A DNA stretch of 64,000 bases from Roseibacillus sp. GTDB lineage: Bacteria > Verrucomicrobiota > Verrucomicrobiia > Verrucomicrobiales > Akkermansiaceae. Location of the stretch: the NCBI GenBank assembly GCA_029242545.1, contig JAQWTV010000155.1, positions 1-64,000 on the forward strand. The letters are read 5' to 3'. Shown here in pieces: positions 6,505 through 15,063 of this stretch. The position numbers were made by a program, and so were the translations under genes. A model generated the notes under the pieces. It was not told the origin of the DNA. It worked only from the letters and a program-made list of their open reading frames with translations, and ran no database searches. How positions within the stretch are numbered: position 1 is the stretch's first letter; the number at the start of each line of letters is the position of its first letter.

Positions 6505-7221
6505 ATGGATTCTCTCAATGGAAAGGTCGCGGTTGTCACCGGTGCCTCGAGCGGGATAGGCCACGCCATCACTGAGAGCCTTCTGGAGAAGGGGGCCCGG
6601 GTCTTCGGGCTTTGTCGCCAGATCGGCAAAATCCCAGAGGCCGCGATTCCAATCTCATGCGACCTCCGGCAGCCTGCCCGCATTGCCCACGCTTTCGAAA
6701 TTCTGCAACAAGCGGTCCCCTCCATCGACATTCTGGTCAACAACGCAGGGATTGCCTATCTCTCGAGCCTCCTTGAAGGCAAGGTGGCCGATTGGGATGA
6801 AATGTGGGAGGTCAACGTGCGGGGGCTTGCGGTGTGCAGCCAGGAGGCTCTCAAGGTGATGGCCCCTGAAGGAGGGCGTATCGTCAACGTGTCCTCTCTC
6901 AGCGGGCACCGGGTTCCGCCGACCGGGGGGTTTTACGCCCCCACCAAATTCGCCGTCAAGGGCCTCACGGAATCAATGCGGTCCGAATTGAAAGCGGCCG
7001 GCCTCCCTCACCAGGTGGGCTCGGTCTCTCCCGGGTTCGTGGATACGCCCTTGGTAAACGACTATTTTCGTGGGCGGGAAGGCGACCTGGCCGCCCTTCG
7101 CAAAAACACCAGAATGCTTGCGGCCAAGGACATCGCACGAGCTGTTCTCCACATTCTTGAGGCCCCTTCTCATGTAGAAATTGGAGACGTCATCCTCCGC
7201 TCTACCGACCAGACCGTCTAG
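6505..7221 (+). CDS. Short-chain dehydrogenase/reductase
   Basis: 238-residue classical SDR. The Rossmann motif TGASSGIG lies at about residues 12-19, NNAG is present, and the active site is Ser in VSSLSG with Tyr-x-x-x-Lys in FYAPTKFAV. The PG motif is SPGFVDTP. The fold is NAD(P)-dependent. Overall it resembles the DHRS11/YdfG-like group acting on 3-hydroxy acids or ketones, but the substrate cannot be told from sequence. ATG 6505 puts the Rossmann strand at the normal distance from the start. Its 3' end faces rseP. Confidence 0.88.
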   Translation: MDSLNGKVAVVTGASSGIGHAITESLLEKGARVFGLCRQIGKIPEAAIPISCDLRQPARIAHAFEILQQAVPSIDILVNNAGIAYLSSLLEGKVADWDEMWEVNVRGLAVCSQEALKVMAPEGGRIVNVSSLSGHRVPPTGGFYAPTKFAVKGLTESMRSELKAAGLPHQVGSVSPGFVDTPLVNDYFRGREGDLAALRKNTRMLAAKDIARAVLHILEAPSHVEIGDVILRSTDQTV

Positions 7222-7264
7222 GCAAGAGACTCTCGCTATTGCAGGCGCTCGTTGCCTCTGTTGG

Positions 7265-8713
7265 TCAGGGCGTTTCACTCGGCCACTCGTAGGCAGCTGG
7301 GCCCGATCCTCCGCCTCCTCCTACGCGGTCTGCAATATCCTTGCTGGTGATGAAGAGGAAAAGGGCAAGGAGGGCAAAGAAGAACGCGAACTGAACGAAG
7401 TTGAGTATGCGCATCAGGAATCGGCGCAACTCCGCGGTTACAGTGATGAGGCGCCCGATCAAGCTCTCCAGAGTCGCGAGCACGATGTGCCCGCCATCAA
7501 GGATCGGCAGCGGCAACATGTTAAGGATGGCAAGATTGACGTTGAAAAGGACCATGAAGAAGAGCAGGCGCCGCCAGCCGTCTTCAATGCTCAGCATATC
7601 GAACATCACTCCGCCGATGCCAACTGGCCCGGAAAGGTGCTGAATGCCTACATCGGATCTCGGAGAGACGATCTTTGCCAGAGTGACCCGCATCATCCTT
7701 ACACTGTCTCCAATTTGCTCCCAAGGGCCGGGGTTATAAATGGTCTTAGTGAACTCATCTCCTACTTCAAACCCTACGCCAATCATGGGCTTGGCCACCT
7801 CCACATTAGTGGGCGTCCTAGGGGTGATAGTGATGGGCCTCTCCTCTCCACCTCGCAAAACGACTAGGCCAATCGCCTCATCTTCCGATCCATTGACGAT
7901 TTCGGTAAATCGCTGCCGGCTGCGGAGGGACTCACCATTAGCAGCAATGATCTGGTCGCCAGGCTGCATGCCAGCCTGATCGGCAGGGCCTCCCTCCGAG
8001 ATGAAATTAACCAGGATCTTGTTCTCTACCCAGATTCCGACCGTTCTCATCGCCTTCCTTTCCCACCACCGAGTCTCGGGAATATTGAATTCCGTTGTGA
8101 CGGAAAGCTCCGCGCCAGCTCGCTGGACAAGAAAATCCAGCTTGTCTCCCTCGCTCAGCATGATGCTCTCGCGAACCGAATCAAAGGAAGCCGATCCAAG
8201 AAAGCCTCGCACAGGCTTCCCGTTGATTTCCAGGATCTCGTCCCCGACCTTAAGCTTGCCGTAAGCCCCTCCATCTTCGGCGACATATCCAATCACGGTC
8301 GACTCCACGGTGTCCTTGGGTTTGCCTACCCCCATCACCACGAAGGCCGAGACGATCGCGAGAAGGAAGCTGAACAGTGGGCCCGCGAAGGCCACGATGA
8401 TCTTGTCGAGAGGCTTTACCGGGGGGAGAGGCTCCTCCTCTTCCTCCGGCTCTCCAGGCTCCCGGTTCTTCCCCTCCACGGCCTCCATGGGCGCCATTTG
8501 AGGAAGCGCCACAAAGCCCCCGGCGGGAATCCAACCCAGGCCATATTGCACCCCATTAATCTCTTTCTTCCAGATGGGTTTCCCGAACCAGATCTGGAAG
8601 CGGTCCACGCGAAGCCCCCTCCACTTTGCAGCAAGGAAATGGCCTAGCTCGTGGATAAAAATGATGACGTTGAAGAGCGCCACCACGATGAGAATATTAA
8701 GAAGAAAGGTCAT
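7265..8713 (-). CDS. rseP: Site-2 (RseP-type) intramembrane zinc metalloprotease
   Basis: 482-residue M50 protease that cleaves membrane-bound anti-sigma factors and signal-peptide remnants within the inner membrane. The first transmembrane segment carries the zinc-binding HELGH (His21, Glu22, His25). Two PDZ-like domains lie at about 120-190 and 215-290 (VGDEILEINGKPV and PGDQIIAANGE). The third zinc ligand and last helices are in PLPILDGGH near 410. The start MTFLLNILIV (8713) begins directly at the first helix. An acidic Glu/Pro-rich insert (about residues 82-100) is unusual. The stress-response partners are not in this window. Confidence 0.93.
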   Translation of the reverse strand: MTFLLNILIVVALFNVIIFIHELGHFLAAKWRGLRVDRFQIWFGKPIWKKEINGVQYGLGWIPAGGFVALPQMAPMEAVEGKNREPGEPEEEEEPLPPVKPLDKIIVAFAGPLFSFLLAIVSAFVVMGVGKPKDTVESTVIGYVAEDGGAYGKLKVGDEILEINGKPVRGFLGSASFDSVRESIMLSEGDKLDFLVQRAGAELSVTTEFNIPETRWWERKAMRTVGIWVENKILVNFISEGGPADQAGMQPGDQIIAANGESLRSRQRFTEIVNGSEDEAIGLVVLRGGEERPITITPRTPTNVEVAKPMIGVGFEVGDEFTKTIYNPGPWEQIGDSVRMMRVTLAKIVSPRSDVGIQHLSGPVGIGGVMFDMLSIEDGWRRLLFFMVLFNVNLAILNMLPLPILDGGHIVLATLESLIGRLITVTAELRRFLMRILNFVQFAFFFALLALFLFITSKDIADRVGGGGGSGPAAYEWPSETP

Positions 8714-8910
8714 TGTTGAATGGAGCTGGAAACTAACGCTGTAATCCCTGCGCGCAAGGGGCCATTGGTAGCTCGGCGCCCTCCTGGGGTCTCTCAGGTA
8801 GCGAGCCATAGCTCGCCATGAAAGCTCGCCAAGCCGCGGCATCCTGCCACAGGGACCTTCCAGAATGAAGCATTAACCCGCGGGGCGCTCGCTCTGGGAG
8901 CGCGGAGCCT

Positions 8911-9372
8911 TCAGGCGGTAACCTGCTCGTTGGACTCCGCATCGGCGCGAACTCTGCGCAGTAGGCTGATGAGAACACTGCGCTCCCTCTCTGACCACTT
9001 TTGGAACACCCTTTCCAAGGCCTCTCCGCGGAGCTGCGAAAAACGTTCGACGATCTCCTCTGCCTCCTCGGTGACAGAGACCCAGACGACTCGCTTGTCG
9101 TCAAGGTCTCTCCTGGTCTCAACCAACCCACGACGATGAAGTCGCTTCACGGCGGAAGTCATTGAGCCGCTCGTGAGACCAACCTGTCTGGCCAGTCCAT
9201 TGACCGGACGCGCGCCCTTGCGGGCTAAGCGCTCGAGGATCGCAATATCACTTTCACAGAGTCCGTCAGGAAGAATCTCTCGATCGATTTCGCTAAGGGA
9301 CTGTTCCGCTCTAACGATTGCTCGCCTCAGGCGGAACATTTCGCGCCAGTCCTTTTCGTTGAAAAATGCCAT
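8911..9372 (-). CDS. MarR-family transcriptional regulator
   Basis: 153-residue winged-helix regulator. The wHTH is at about residues 35-100: CESDIAILERLARKG, then a recognition helix in VGLTSGSMTSAVKRLHRRGLVE, then the wing RRDLDDKRVVWVSVT. Long N- and C-terminal helices would form the dimer interface. The start at 9372 is supported by GGAG (9382-9385), nine bases upstream. No adjacent divergent efflux operon is obvious; the next gene (9811 onward) is 440 bp away. Ligand and targets are unknown. Confidence 0.9.
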   Translation of the reverse strand: MAFFNEKDWREMFRLRRAIVRAEQSLSEIDREILPDGLCESDIAILERLARKGARPVNGLARQVGLTSGSMTSAVKRLHRRGLVETRRDLDDKRVVWVSVTEEAEEIVERFSQLRGEALERVFQKWSERERSVLISLLRRVRADAESNEQVTA

Positions 9373-9810
9373 TATTCGTATCTCCTTTTTAACGCAGCCC
9401 TTATTCGATTTTCTATGGCCTTGGGTTTGCGGGCCCGGATAGCCCTGCAAGGTTCAGCCTTCCTTGACGCGCGCACCAGAGGGCCCATTGGCTGTTCTCT
9501 TGCTGCTTAAAACGTGTCGCGCCCAGTCGCATAATTCTGTTTGCCCGAGTCCTTCGAAACAGCTGCCATACTATTCGGGGCAAGGCGTCCGTTACCCGAC
9601 ATTGGAAAGCGCATTCCATGCCGGAGAACAGGATGTCTTCCGGAAGTGGGAGATGCGGTAGCTGCATGGACGGGCAGGTTAGGCTCGCCTCTAAAATACT
9701 GACAAGCTTTGAGAGCAAAAAGTTGAGAGCCAGATCATCGGAAAAGCTAAACCTAACACCTTTGCAGGAAATTTAATGGTCCGAATCTCCCGAGCGAATC
9801 CCTCGTACTT
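9373..9810. other. Intergenic region without a convincing gene
   Basis: This 438-bp divergent spacer lies between the MarR gene and the spermidine-synthase-like gene. Open frames on both strands (9464-9661 plus; 9413-9718 minus) have no signal, domain or ribosome-binding site and are probably chance. The spacer should hold both promoters and possibly MarR operators, but I could not identify a clear palindromic operator. Confidence 0.5.
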
Positions 9811-10578
9811 TTGTATCGAATTCCGTGCCGTGATGGTGAGACTGCTGACCGTCGCCAAGTGAAGCCTGCTGTCACCCTAGCCGAAACCTGCGCGCCTAAT
9901 GGCGCCCCCTTTACCCTCGTTGAGCACGACGGGGAGTACTCCCTTCATTCGGGAGGGGTCCAACTTGAAAGTAGTTTTGCCCACAATGGAGCAGCAGAGC
10001 TCGGGCGTCTTTCAGCGCAGCCCTTCCGAAGCGCCCGACAACCCCGGATCCTCGTGGCAGGCCTTGGATTGGGCTATGTCCTGAGCGGGTTGCGCAACGC
10101 TCTTCCCCAAAAAAGGGCTGTTTTTCAGGTGGCAGAGCCAATTCCCGAGCTTCCCGGATGGCACCGCGAGCATCTTAGCTCTCTCCATGAGGGGCAGCTC
10201 GAAGACTCCAGGCTAATCGTTCGGAAGGAGACCCTCAACGAGGCGTTGCGCAAGGATAAGGAGGGCTGGCAGGCCCTGGTCATTGATGCTGACAGTGCCC
10301 TTCCCCAGGCTGGCGTCACCAGCCGGGGAGGTGTTCCCCACTCCTCCTTCTTGCACCGGGCCCATTCTTCGCTAAAGGAAGGGGGCCTTCTCGCCATATC
10401 TTGTAGTTCCGAACATCACGCCTTTGAACGAAAGATACGGAGAGCAGGCTTTGACGTAGTCCACGAGATCGTCCCGACCTCTCAGAAAGGAAAGCAGAAA
10501 CAAAGATCTACAATCTGGCTGGCCCGAAAGGGCGCTTACGAACAATCCCGCTCCTATCGTGGAGCTCAAAATAAATAG
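9811..10578 (+). CDS. Spermidine-synthase-like methyltransferase-fold protein
   Basis: About 255 residues in the spermidine/polyamine-synthase-like Rossmann family. The nucleotide-binding glycine motif is ILVAGLGLGYVLSGL (about residues 84-98), followed by a mid-domain acidic strand (ALVIDADS) and a C-terminal strand LLAISCSSEH. The catalytic Asp context of true aminopropyltransferases is not evident, so polyamine synthesis should not be assumed. The start is uncertain: a TTG at 9811 gives the longest form, a GTG at 9859 is possible, and there is no ATG early in the frame. It ends 8 nt before the HlyD-like gene and probably leads a three-gene operon. Confidence 0.65.
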   Translation: MYRIPCRDGETADRRQVKPAVTLAETCAPNGAPFTLVEHDGEYSLHSGGVQLESSFAHNGAAELGRLSAQPFRSARQPRILVAGLGLGYVLSGLRNALPQKRAVFQVAEPIPELPGWHREHLSSLHEGQLEDSRLIVRKETLNEALRKDKEGWQALVIDADSALPQAGVTSRGGVPHSSFLHRAHSSLKEGGLLAISCSSEHHAFERKIRRAGFDVVHEIVPTSQKGKQKQRSTIWLARKGAYEQSRSYRGAQNK

Positions 10579-10586
10579 ACCAAACT

Positions 10587-12011
10587 ATGAAACCGTCCCT
10601 ACTCCTCCTCACCCTGTTCCTCGCCCTGCCTGCTGCTTATGCCGGTGAATTCAAGGTCGAGAAAAAGCCTTTCAAGTCCACCGTTGGATTTGAGGGCAGT
10701 TTCCTTCCTCAAGAAGCCTTGGTGATGAAGATCGATCCAAAGGTCTGGGCCGACTTCACCATCAAGGAGCTGGTCGCCCAAGGAGGGGCAGTAAAAAAAG
10801 GCGCCGCTGTTGTGGTTCTCGATACGGAGGGAATTGATCGGCAGTTGGCGGACGACACCGATGCGACTATGGCGAGGAAAATGGCCTTGAAAACCGGCGA
10901 GCTCGAGCTGGCGAATCTCGAAAAAACGACTCCGTGGCGGCTTGAAGCTGCCGAGCTTGGCTACAAGCGGGCTAGAGATGATCATCAATATTTCGTGGAA
11001 GTCAGTCGCCCATTGCAGGAGGAGTCTGCCAAGCGAAGCCTCCAGAGCACTGAACGCTATCTCGAGTCCGCTACCGAGGAGCTCAAGCAGCTTCTCAAAA
11101 TGTATAAGGAAGACGACCTCACCGAGGAGACCGAGGAAATCATCCTCAAGCGGCAGCGATATTCGGTAGAAGCGGCTGAATTCCGCCTGAAATCCGCCAA
11201 GCTTTCGACCAAGCGAGCCCTTGAGGTGACCATCCCTCGCTCCGCAGTGGATCAGGAGCAGGCACTCAAGGATGCTGAAGTTGCCTGGAAAACGGCCCGA
11301 GAGGCCCTCCCAGCCGCCCTCCAGCAAAAGCGTCTTGATGTCAAGAAGCTGCAGGTGGCGGATCAGCGCGCTGATGCCAACTCACAGGATTTGAAGGCGG
11401 ATCGGGGCCAGATGGAAATTCAAGCTCCCTCAGATGGCACCATTTATCATGGCGAGATCTCCAATGGTCGCTGGAATCCGGTCTCCGCCGCCAAGTTCAT
11501 GAAAGTCGGGGGCAAAATCCCAGCGCGGGTAGCATTGGCCTCCCTTATTCCCTCTGGGGCGAAGCTGCACCTCGATGCCTTTGTGGACGAGACTGCGGCA
11601 GCAAAGCTGAAAAAGGGGCAGAAAGGCTACGTCGCCTCAGTTTCATCTCCTAGATCACGCCTCTCAGTCGAGCTAGCGGAGGTAGCCAGCCACCCAGCAG
11701 TTGATGGAAAATATCACATTCGGCTGACTCTTTCGGCAGATGGCTCTCCAAAAGGGCTCAACTTGGTCCCTGGGATGAAAGGAAAAGGAAAGATCACCAC
11801 CGGCGATCAAGGGGAAAGCCTTGCGGTGCCTGTCCAGGCCCTGAAAGAGGAGGCAGACGGAACCTACACCGTAAGGGTTAAGAGCGCGGAAGGGCAAGAG
11901 TCCGCCACTCCGGTCACCGTGGGAGCCGAATCGAATGGGATGATTGTTGTTCTCTCCGGCTTGGAAGAAGGACAGATCGTGATTACACCCGACGAGCCCG
12001 CCTCCAAATAA
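10587..12011 (+). CDS. Periplasmic adaptor (HlyD/MFP-like) protein
   Basis: 474 residues with a cleavable signal peptide (LALPAAYAG). The mature protein follows the membrane-fusion-protein plan: a biotinyl/lipoyl-like half-motif (IKELVAQGGAVKKGAAVVVLDTEG), a long charged coiled-coil hairpin (about residues 80-265), a second lipoyl half (MEIQAPSDGTIYHGE), then beta-barrel and membrane-proximal domains (LVPGMKGKGKITTG; AVPVQALKEEADG). Such adaptors link inner-membrane transporters to outer-membrane channels, but no RND or ABC transporter gene is next to it. It sits between the spermidine-synthase-like and squalene-cyclase-repeat genes, 8 and 29 nt away. Confidence 0.8.
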   Translation: MKPSLLLLTLFLALPAAYAGEFKVEKKPFKSTVGFEGSFLPQEALVMKIDPKVWADFTIKELVAQGGAVKKGAAVVVLDTEGIDRQLADDTDATMARKMALKTGELELANLEKTTPWRLEAAELGYKRARDDHQYFVEVSRPLQEESAKRSLQSTERYLESATEELKQLLKMYKEDDLTEETEEIILKRQRYSVEAAEFRLKSAKLSTKRALEVTIPRSAVDQEQALKDAEVAWKTAREALPAALQQKRLDVKKLQVADQRADANSQDLKADRGQMEIQAPSDGTIYHGEISNGRWNPVSAAKFMKVGGKIPARVALASLIPSGAKLHLDAFVDETAAAKLKKGQKGYVASVSSPRSRLSVELAEVASHPAVDGKYHIRLTLSADGSPKGLNLVPGMKGKGKITTGDQGESLAVPVQALKEEADGTYTVRVKSAEGQESATPVTVGAESNGMIVVLSGLEEGQIVITPDEPASK

Positions 12012-12040
12012 GCCGTCCAACCCCTAATCCTCTAAACACC

Positions 12041-13249
12041 ATGCGAATCTGTGCTGTCATAGCAATCGCCGCAGGGGCGTCGTTCTCCCTGATTCAGTGC
12101 GTCACGGCTGAATCTGAGGCTTCAAACGAGAAGCCCTGGCTCTCGGATCTGCCCCCGCTGCCTGAAATCGAGCCCGTTACTAAAACCCAGATCGCCCAAT
12201 CGATTAAGCGCGGGGTAGATTTCTTGATATCAAGCCAAAACAAGAACGGCTCATGGGGCTCCGCCACAATGACGAAGGGGCTTAACATCACTGCTCCTAT
12301 TCCCGGTGCCCACCACGCTTTCCGAGCTGGATCGACCGGTCTCGCCCTCGAAGGGATCCTCCGGTCTGGCGATCGACGGCCTGAAACTGTGGCCGCAATT
12401 GAAAAGGCCGAGGCTTGGTTCCTCAAGGAGCTCCCGAGGCTCCGCAGGGGCACCGTTGACACCATGTATAACGTTTGGGGCCACTCATACGGCATTAAGG
12501 CTCTTGCGGAGCTCTACAATTACCGAGATGGGGACGACGCAAAGCAATCAGCGCTAAAAAATTTGGCTCAGACACAAGTCCAAAGACTAAAGCGCTATGA
12601 GGATGTAAACGGGGGATGGGGTTACTATGACTTCGATGAAGCGAGCCAGAAACCCACGGGCCTCCCAACCAGTTTTACGACAGCTACTGTCATGATGGCC
12701 TTATGGAAGGGGAAAGAAGTCATGGGCCTTGAGCTTCCGCCCAAGGAGGTAACCCGGGGAATTGAATTTCTAAAACGCCAACAAACCCCGGATTTCGCCT
12801 ACGTGTATTCAAATAGCCATCGCTACCGACCTCGCTATAGCATCAACCGTCCTGGTGGTTCATTGTGCCGCTCGACTGCGTGCAACGTAGCCAGGAGAGT
12901 TTGGGGCGATCCCGCGCCGACAGATGAGATTGTCAAAGTGTGGCTCGACCGGCTGATCCTTCGCAACGGGTGGGTGGATATTGCCCGGAAAAGGCCTAGG
13001 CCTCACTCAACCCATTTCGCCAATTCGGGCTACTTTTACTTCTACGGTCACTACTATGCGATGGACTGTGTAGCACTTCTGCCAGAAACCGACAGGTTGG
13101 TTTATTATCAGAACTATGGGAAGATCATGCTTTCCAAACAGGAAAAGAACGGATGCTGGTGGGACTACCCACTCTACAAATACCATTACGCTTACGGAAC
13201 GGGCTACGCCCTCTGTGTCCTGGCAGAATGCCGGAAGGGAGCCCAATAA
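12041..13249 (+). CDS. Secreted prenyltransferase/squalene-oxidase-repeat (alpha-toroid) protein
   Basis: 402 residues with an N-terminal signal-like segment (AVIAIAAGASFSLIQCV). The body is an alpha/alpha toroid with QW-type repeats: SQNKNGSWG (about 70), VNGGWGYYDF (about 190) and QEKNGCWWDYP (about 370). These are typical of squalene-hopene cyclases and prenyltransferase beta subunits. A DxDD-like DGDD occurs near residue 167 but not in the usual cyclase context, and the protein is much shorter than a hopene cyclase. It appears to be the small secreted PVC-type version, whose function is unknown. Last gene of the 9811-13249 run. Confidence 0.72.
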   Translation: MRICAVIAIAAGASFSLIQCVTAESEASNEKPWLSDLPPLPEIEPVTKTQIAQSIKRGVDFLISSQNKNGSWGSATMTKGLNITAPIPGAHHAFRAGSTGLALEGILRSGDRRPETVAAIEKAEAWFLKELPRLRRGTVDTMYNVWGHSYGIKALAELYNYRDGDDAKQSALKNLAQTQVQRLKRYEDVNGGWGYYDFDEASQKPTGLPTSFTTATVMMALWKGKEVMGLELPPKEVTRGIEFLKRQQTPDFAYVYSNSHRYRPRYSINRPGGSLCRSTACNVARRVWGDPAPTDEIVKVWLDRLILRNGWVDIARKRPRPHSTHFANSGYFYFYGHYYAMDCVALLPETDRLVYYQNYGKIMLSKQEKNGCWWDYPLYKYHYAYGTGYALCVLAECRKGAQ

Positions 13250-13702
13250 TTTGCGGCTGGAGGGCTTTGTCTGGAAGGGCCTTAAATCTTGATCTCAAGC
13301 AATCTGGTGGGCCGCTTCTGCTCCCTTGCAACTAAAAGGACGTTTTCCATTGTCGGGGCGCTCTAGTTGCCCCTATTTTCATCGCTCAACGGTTATGTAT
13401 CTAGGCATACTTTGATTGAATCTATTGCGCGGGACAGAGGTGCGACCTCGGAGCCTGGAACCTAATCCCCCAGCCTAGATGGGCCGCGCATTGCTATAGC
13501 ATTTCTGGGCCTGCCAGCGGGCCGTTAATCCCCGGTCCCGTTTCAATTTGCCCCTGAATATTCCCGTGTTCGCCATTAACGGTGGCGGTCCGATCACCCA
13601 GACGAAGAACGTGTCTAGCCCTTCAGGACTGCTATATCGGGAGCCCGCAGATTAAAATTCTTCGCTCTCTGGCTGACTCCGGCAAAACAGTTCCCGGTGC
13701 AA

Positions 13703-13750
13703 GAATCAAAGGCTAGAAGACCAGCCGGTTCCTATGTTCGCCTTTGATTC
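13703..13750. repeat. 11-bp perfect inverted repeat, 26-nt loop
   Basis: GAATCAAAGGC (13703-13713) pairs perfectly with GCCTTTGATTC (13740-13750). The loop can form an inner GACC/GGTT hairpin around AGCC (13719-13730, including one G-U pair). There is no trailing T-run on either strand, so it is not a standard terminator. It may be part of a structured RNA or a protein-binding dyad. Confidence 0.6.
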
Positions 13751-13884
13751 CCCAGCCCGGACCACCAGGGCGCGCTAGAGCAATCCTCCCCCTTGGGAAA
13801 ATCCAGTAGTCAGAGGAAGCGGTTCCAAGGCATAGAGCCTCGCCCCCCCATGGTCTAATCGCGGTGGATGCCCCCCGTGCTGGT

Positions 13885-13962
13885 TTATCGGTAGGCCGGC
13901 TGGGCCAGGACTGGCCCGACTACCCCGATCAGCAAGGAGACCGCCCCTAACTTTATCTCCAT
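13885..13962 (-). other. Orphan signal-peptide-like 25-codon frame overlapping a strong hairpin
   Basis: From an ATG at 13962 the minus strand reads MEIKLGAVSLLIGVV, then GPVLAQPAYR and a stop: a textbook export signal with an AQ-A cleavage site and almost nothing after it. The same DNA forms a long hairpin (ATCGG-TAG at 13887-13894, GGGCCAG-GA-CTGGCCC at 13902-13917, CTA and CCGAT at 13920-13929). It is either the 5' stub of a decayed exported protein or chance coding across a structured element. Confidence 0.35.
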
Positions 13963-13973
13963 TATTCTACCAG

Positions 13974-14225
13974 CTAACCTCGGTTGTTGTCCTCAGCTGG
14001 GATTTTATCGATGTCGATCGACCCCCCGAAAGGCCGAGTAATACAAGGGTCCCCTCGCATCTCGTTGCTTCGACCCCTTTCGTCGTCAACAATCCAAACC
14101 AACGGGTCGGTTTATAGTCTTGCTGGTTGGAATATTCGGGAATGCTTGCTTTTAATCTCCCCTTCCTATTCGTTCTTGGTGGTCGGTTTGGTGCCTATTA
14201 TGGCTGATTCAAGTGTCTTGATGTC
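13974..14225 (-). pseudogene. Possible decayed coding sequence (single frame, two internal stops)
   Basis: One minus-strand frame running down to the TAG at 13974-13976 stays protein-like for about 80 codons but is interrupted by TAG (14166-14168) and TAA (14112-14114). Legible segments are EGEIKSKHSRIFQPARL, TDPLVWIVDDERGRSNE and GSIDIDKIPAEDNN. The pattern S-x-I-x-x-P-A ... V-DDE is faintly like the C-terminal half of PVC type II pseudopilin-like proteins, but this is weak. There is no start or ribosome site. It could also be a chance reading. Confidence 0.25.
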
Positions 14226-14401
14226 AAGGGGAGTGGTTTTGAGATGGGCCGCGGAGAGCGGAAACCCGCTGGTTTGAGTATCGACCTGATGATCGATCTC
14301 GGTTCCATCGAAGCGATAAGGCAACTGATCTCTTATCCAATCGTAGACTTCGCCCTCGCTTCCATAGCATGTTTCTGCTTTCCAAGAGGAATCTCAACAT
14401 C

Positions 14402-14977
14402 ATGGCCGAAAACATCCGCGAGCAATTAAGGCAGCTTCTCCTGGAAAAGTCTGTCCGGACGGGCGAATTCACTCTCGCTTCGGGAAAACAAAGTGATCTC
14501 TACGTAGACTGCAGGGTGACCAGTTTTGACGCCCGCGGTGCCCGCCTGATTGGCGAAGCCGGCTGGGCGTGCGTGCAAAAGAAATTAACTGGAGCGAGCC
14601 TCTCTGCGGCGGCTATCGGCGGGATGACCCTGGGAGCGGATCCGATTTCCCTCGCAATTGGCATGGAGTCCGCAAGACAGCAGCCTAATAGTTTCCTGCA
14701 GGTCTTCACGGTGAGAAAGGAGGCTAAGGAGTATGGCGCTGGGCGCCGCATCGAAGGGAATTTCTCGTCAGGAGATCCTGTGGTGGTGGTGGACGATGTC
14801 ATCACCACCGGGGGCTCGACACTTCGCGCAATCGACGCCATCGAGGCAGAAGGAGGTAAAATCCTCTTTGCGTTCGTCCTCGTCGATCGAGAAGAAGGAG
14901 GCAGACAGGCCCTCGAAGAGCGGGGGGTGGTGGTCGTTTCGCTCTTCACTCGCACTGAACTGCTAGCAGGATCCTGA
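14402..14977 (+). CDS. pyrE: Orotate phosphoribosyltransferase
   Basis: 191 residues, typical PyrE length. It joins orotate to PRPP to make OMP in de novo pyrimidine synthesis. The PRPP-binding loop VVVVDDVITTGGST lies at about residues 124-137, and the substrate segment TLASGKQSDLYVDCR near the N-terminus is characteristic. The start MAENIREQL (14402) fits the family; an upstream in-frame ATG (14369) would add an atypical leader. It stands alone, followed by an epimerase-fusion gene 86 nt later. Confidence 0.95.
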   Translation: MAENIREQLRQLLLEKSVRTGEFTLASGKQSDLYVDCRVTSFDARGARLIGEAGWACVQKKLTGASLSAAAIGGMTLGADPISLAIGMESARQQPNSFLQVFTVRKEAKEYGAGRRIEGNFSSGDPVVVVDDVITTGGSTLRAIDAIEAEGGKILFAFVLVDREEGGRQALEERGVVVVSLFTRTELLAGS

Positions 14978-15063
14978 AACGACCCGGCTCAGTGACGGGC
15001 CTTCTCTGAGCATTCGCGTTTGAAGCCGAATGGAAACGGGGCATAGTAACCTTGAAAACTTCT

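Larger units (their letters stand above)
13250..14401. other. 1.15-kb gene-poor gap with hairpins and coding relics
   Basis: No intact gene can be supported here. Plus-strand frames (for example 13984-14277) lack signals and domains. There are several inverted repeats: GCAACTA/TAGTTGC (13328-13334 with 13364-13370), CCGTTAAT/ATTAACGG (13522-13529 with 13575-13582), an 11-bp one at 13703-13750 and a long hairpin at 13887-13929. Minus-strand traces that look protein-like but are broken by stops lie at 13974-14225. Others lie around 13500-13640, for example a short stretch reading DRTATVNGEHG. The gap may hold a structured RNA, a decayed gene or both. The pyrE promoter must lie at its right end. 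Confidence 0.5.

Noticed and set aside
9413-9718. 101-residue minus-strand open frame upstream of the spermidine-synthase-like gene
   Set aside because: No signal, domain or ribosome-binding site, and composition unlike its neighbours. Probably chance.
13984-14277. 97-residue plus-strand open frame in the gene-poor gap
   Set aside because: Low-complexity Ser/Leu-rich reading, no Shine-Dalgarno or homology cue, and the opposite strand reads more like a (decayed) protein.
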